Shown piece after piece: positions 62,768-64,000 of a DNA stretch of 64,000 bases (position 1 is the first letter of the stretch; every line of letters starts with the position of its first letter). Below the pieces are notes generated by a model. It ran no database searches. It was given only the letters and a program-made list of their open reading frames with translations, and was not told the DNA's origin. Position numbers and translations under genes: made by a program. Origin of the DNA: Salvelinus alpinus (Eukaryota; Chordata; Actinopteri; Salmoniformes; Salmonidae); assembly GCF_045679555.1 (NCBI RefSeq), contig NC_092089.1:6321179-6385178 (forward strand), read 5' to 3'.

Positions 62768-62860
62768 CGGCTTTAGCTCGGCAGGCTAACACAGTGTTGT
62801 GGCACGCAGGAGACCTGGGTTTGAATCCAGCCGGTCACATGACACTGCAGAACCTTGCCC
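62768..62860 (+). other. tRNA-like remnant, possible SINE head
   Basis: GCTCGGCAGGCTAACACAG and GGGTTTGAATCCAGC resemble weak A and B boxes of a tRNA-derived repeat. No intact cloverleaf was traced, so it is not called as a tRNA gene. From 62606 to 62767 nothing else is seen. Confidence 0.35.
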
Positions 62861-62884
62861 TCCCTGACAGCAGGTGTCCTCATC

Positions 62885-63693
<809 letters not shown>

Positions 63694-63699
63694 CTAGTT

Positions 63700-64000
63700 A
63701 GGGGGGAGTGATAGGGAGGGGAAGAGAGACAGGGAGGGAGAGGGAGAGATACAGGGAGGGAGGGAGGGGGAGAGGGAAGGGGAAAGGGAAGGGGAGAGGG
63801 AGAGAGACAGGTAGGGAGAGGGAGAGAGACAGGGAGGGAGAGGGAAGGGGAGAGGGAGAAAGACAGGGAGGGAGGGGAAGAGAGACAGGGAGGGAGGGGG
63901 AGAGAGACAGGGAGGGAGAAGGAAGGGGAGAGGGAGAAAGACAGGGAGGGAGGGGGAGAATGACAGGGAGGGAGGGGGAGAGAGACAGGGAGGGAGAAGG
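63700..64000. repeat. GA-rich repeat to the window edge
   Basis: GGGAGGGAGAGGGAGAGAGACA-type repeats upstream of the mtcl3 exon, giving a long CT-rich tract on the coding strand. It continues past the right edge. Confidence 0.9.

Noticed and set aside
62768-62860. A functional tRNA gene
   Set aside because: Only weak A- and B-box-like motifs. No complete acceptor stem or cloverleaf could be traced.

Overview
The window reads as a teleost nuclear genome segment, most likely salmonid. Three things point that way: tRNA-derived SINEs of the salmonid HpaI/SlmI type, the short palindromic repeat with a CCCTATTCCCTATATAGTGC core that is scattered through salmonid DNA, and a CR1/L2-superfamily LINE whose 3' end carries TTGAA repeats. 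There is no prokaryotic or viral gene organisation. The species call is inference.

All host coding sequence lies on the minus strand, in small exons separated by introns packed with tandem repeats. Two neighbouring units can be assembled exon by exon with consistent splice sites and phases. (1) Positions 63693 to 53783 hold the last eight exons of mtcl3 (soga3). They encode the coiled-coil core of the SOGA/MTCL family and end in a hydrophobic membrane tail exon with a stop codon. The first exon(s) lie beyond the right edge. (2) Positions about 50613 to 1723 hold a KIAA0408 homologue: a CpG-rich first (or read-through) exon, a second coiled-coil exon, the conserved exon matching the annotated start of human KIAA0408, two further small exons, a 2.7 kb exon with in-frame minisatellites, and a last exon after a probable GC-AG intron. 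Human SOGA3 and KIAA0408 are adjacent and have a known read-through transcript. The same order and orientation are kept here, and the phases would allow read-through if the tail exon is skipped.

Layout, left to right. 0.3-1.7 kb: 3' flank or UTR with a 39-bp minisatellite. 1.7-1.95 kb: last KIAA0408 exon. 2-15.7 kb: last intron with a SINE whose head is amplified, a nearly full-length LINE (4.8-11.1 kb), duplicated LINE tails and a 2.8 kb minisatellite. 15.8-21.3 kb: three KIAA0408 exons. 21.8-26.6 kb: nested SINE, a 1.8 kb CpG- and G-tract-rich array, and CT-rich arrays. 26.7-26.9 kb: the exon with the KIAA0408 signature. 27-49.7 kb: an almost continuous chain of minisatellites, including a 4.4 kb 28-bp array and a 7.6 kb TATAG-type array. 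49.8-50.6 kb: first two KIAA0408 exons and a CpG-rich candidate promoter. 52-64 kb: mtcl3 exons, each flanked by its own array.

The most unusual property is the arrays themselves. More than half of the window is tandem repeat, and many arrays can be traced to the single-copy sequence they grew from: exon ends with their 5' splice sites (three cases), SINE heads (two cases), a palindromic MITE, and LINE tails. I see no new enzymatic or defence system. The points most worth testing are the mtcl3-KIAA0408 read-through structure, exon-end/splice-donor amplification, a MITE sitting at the +3 position of an intron, and a GC-AG intron.
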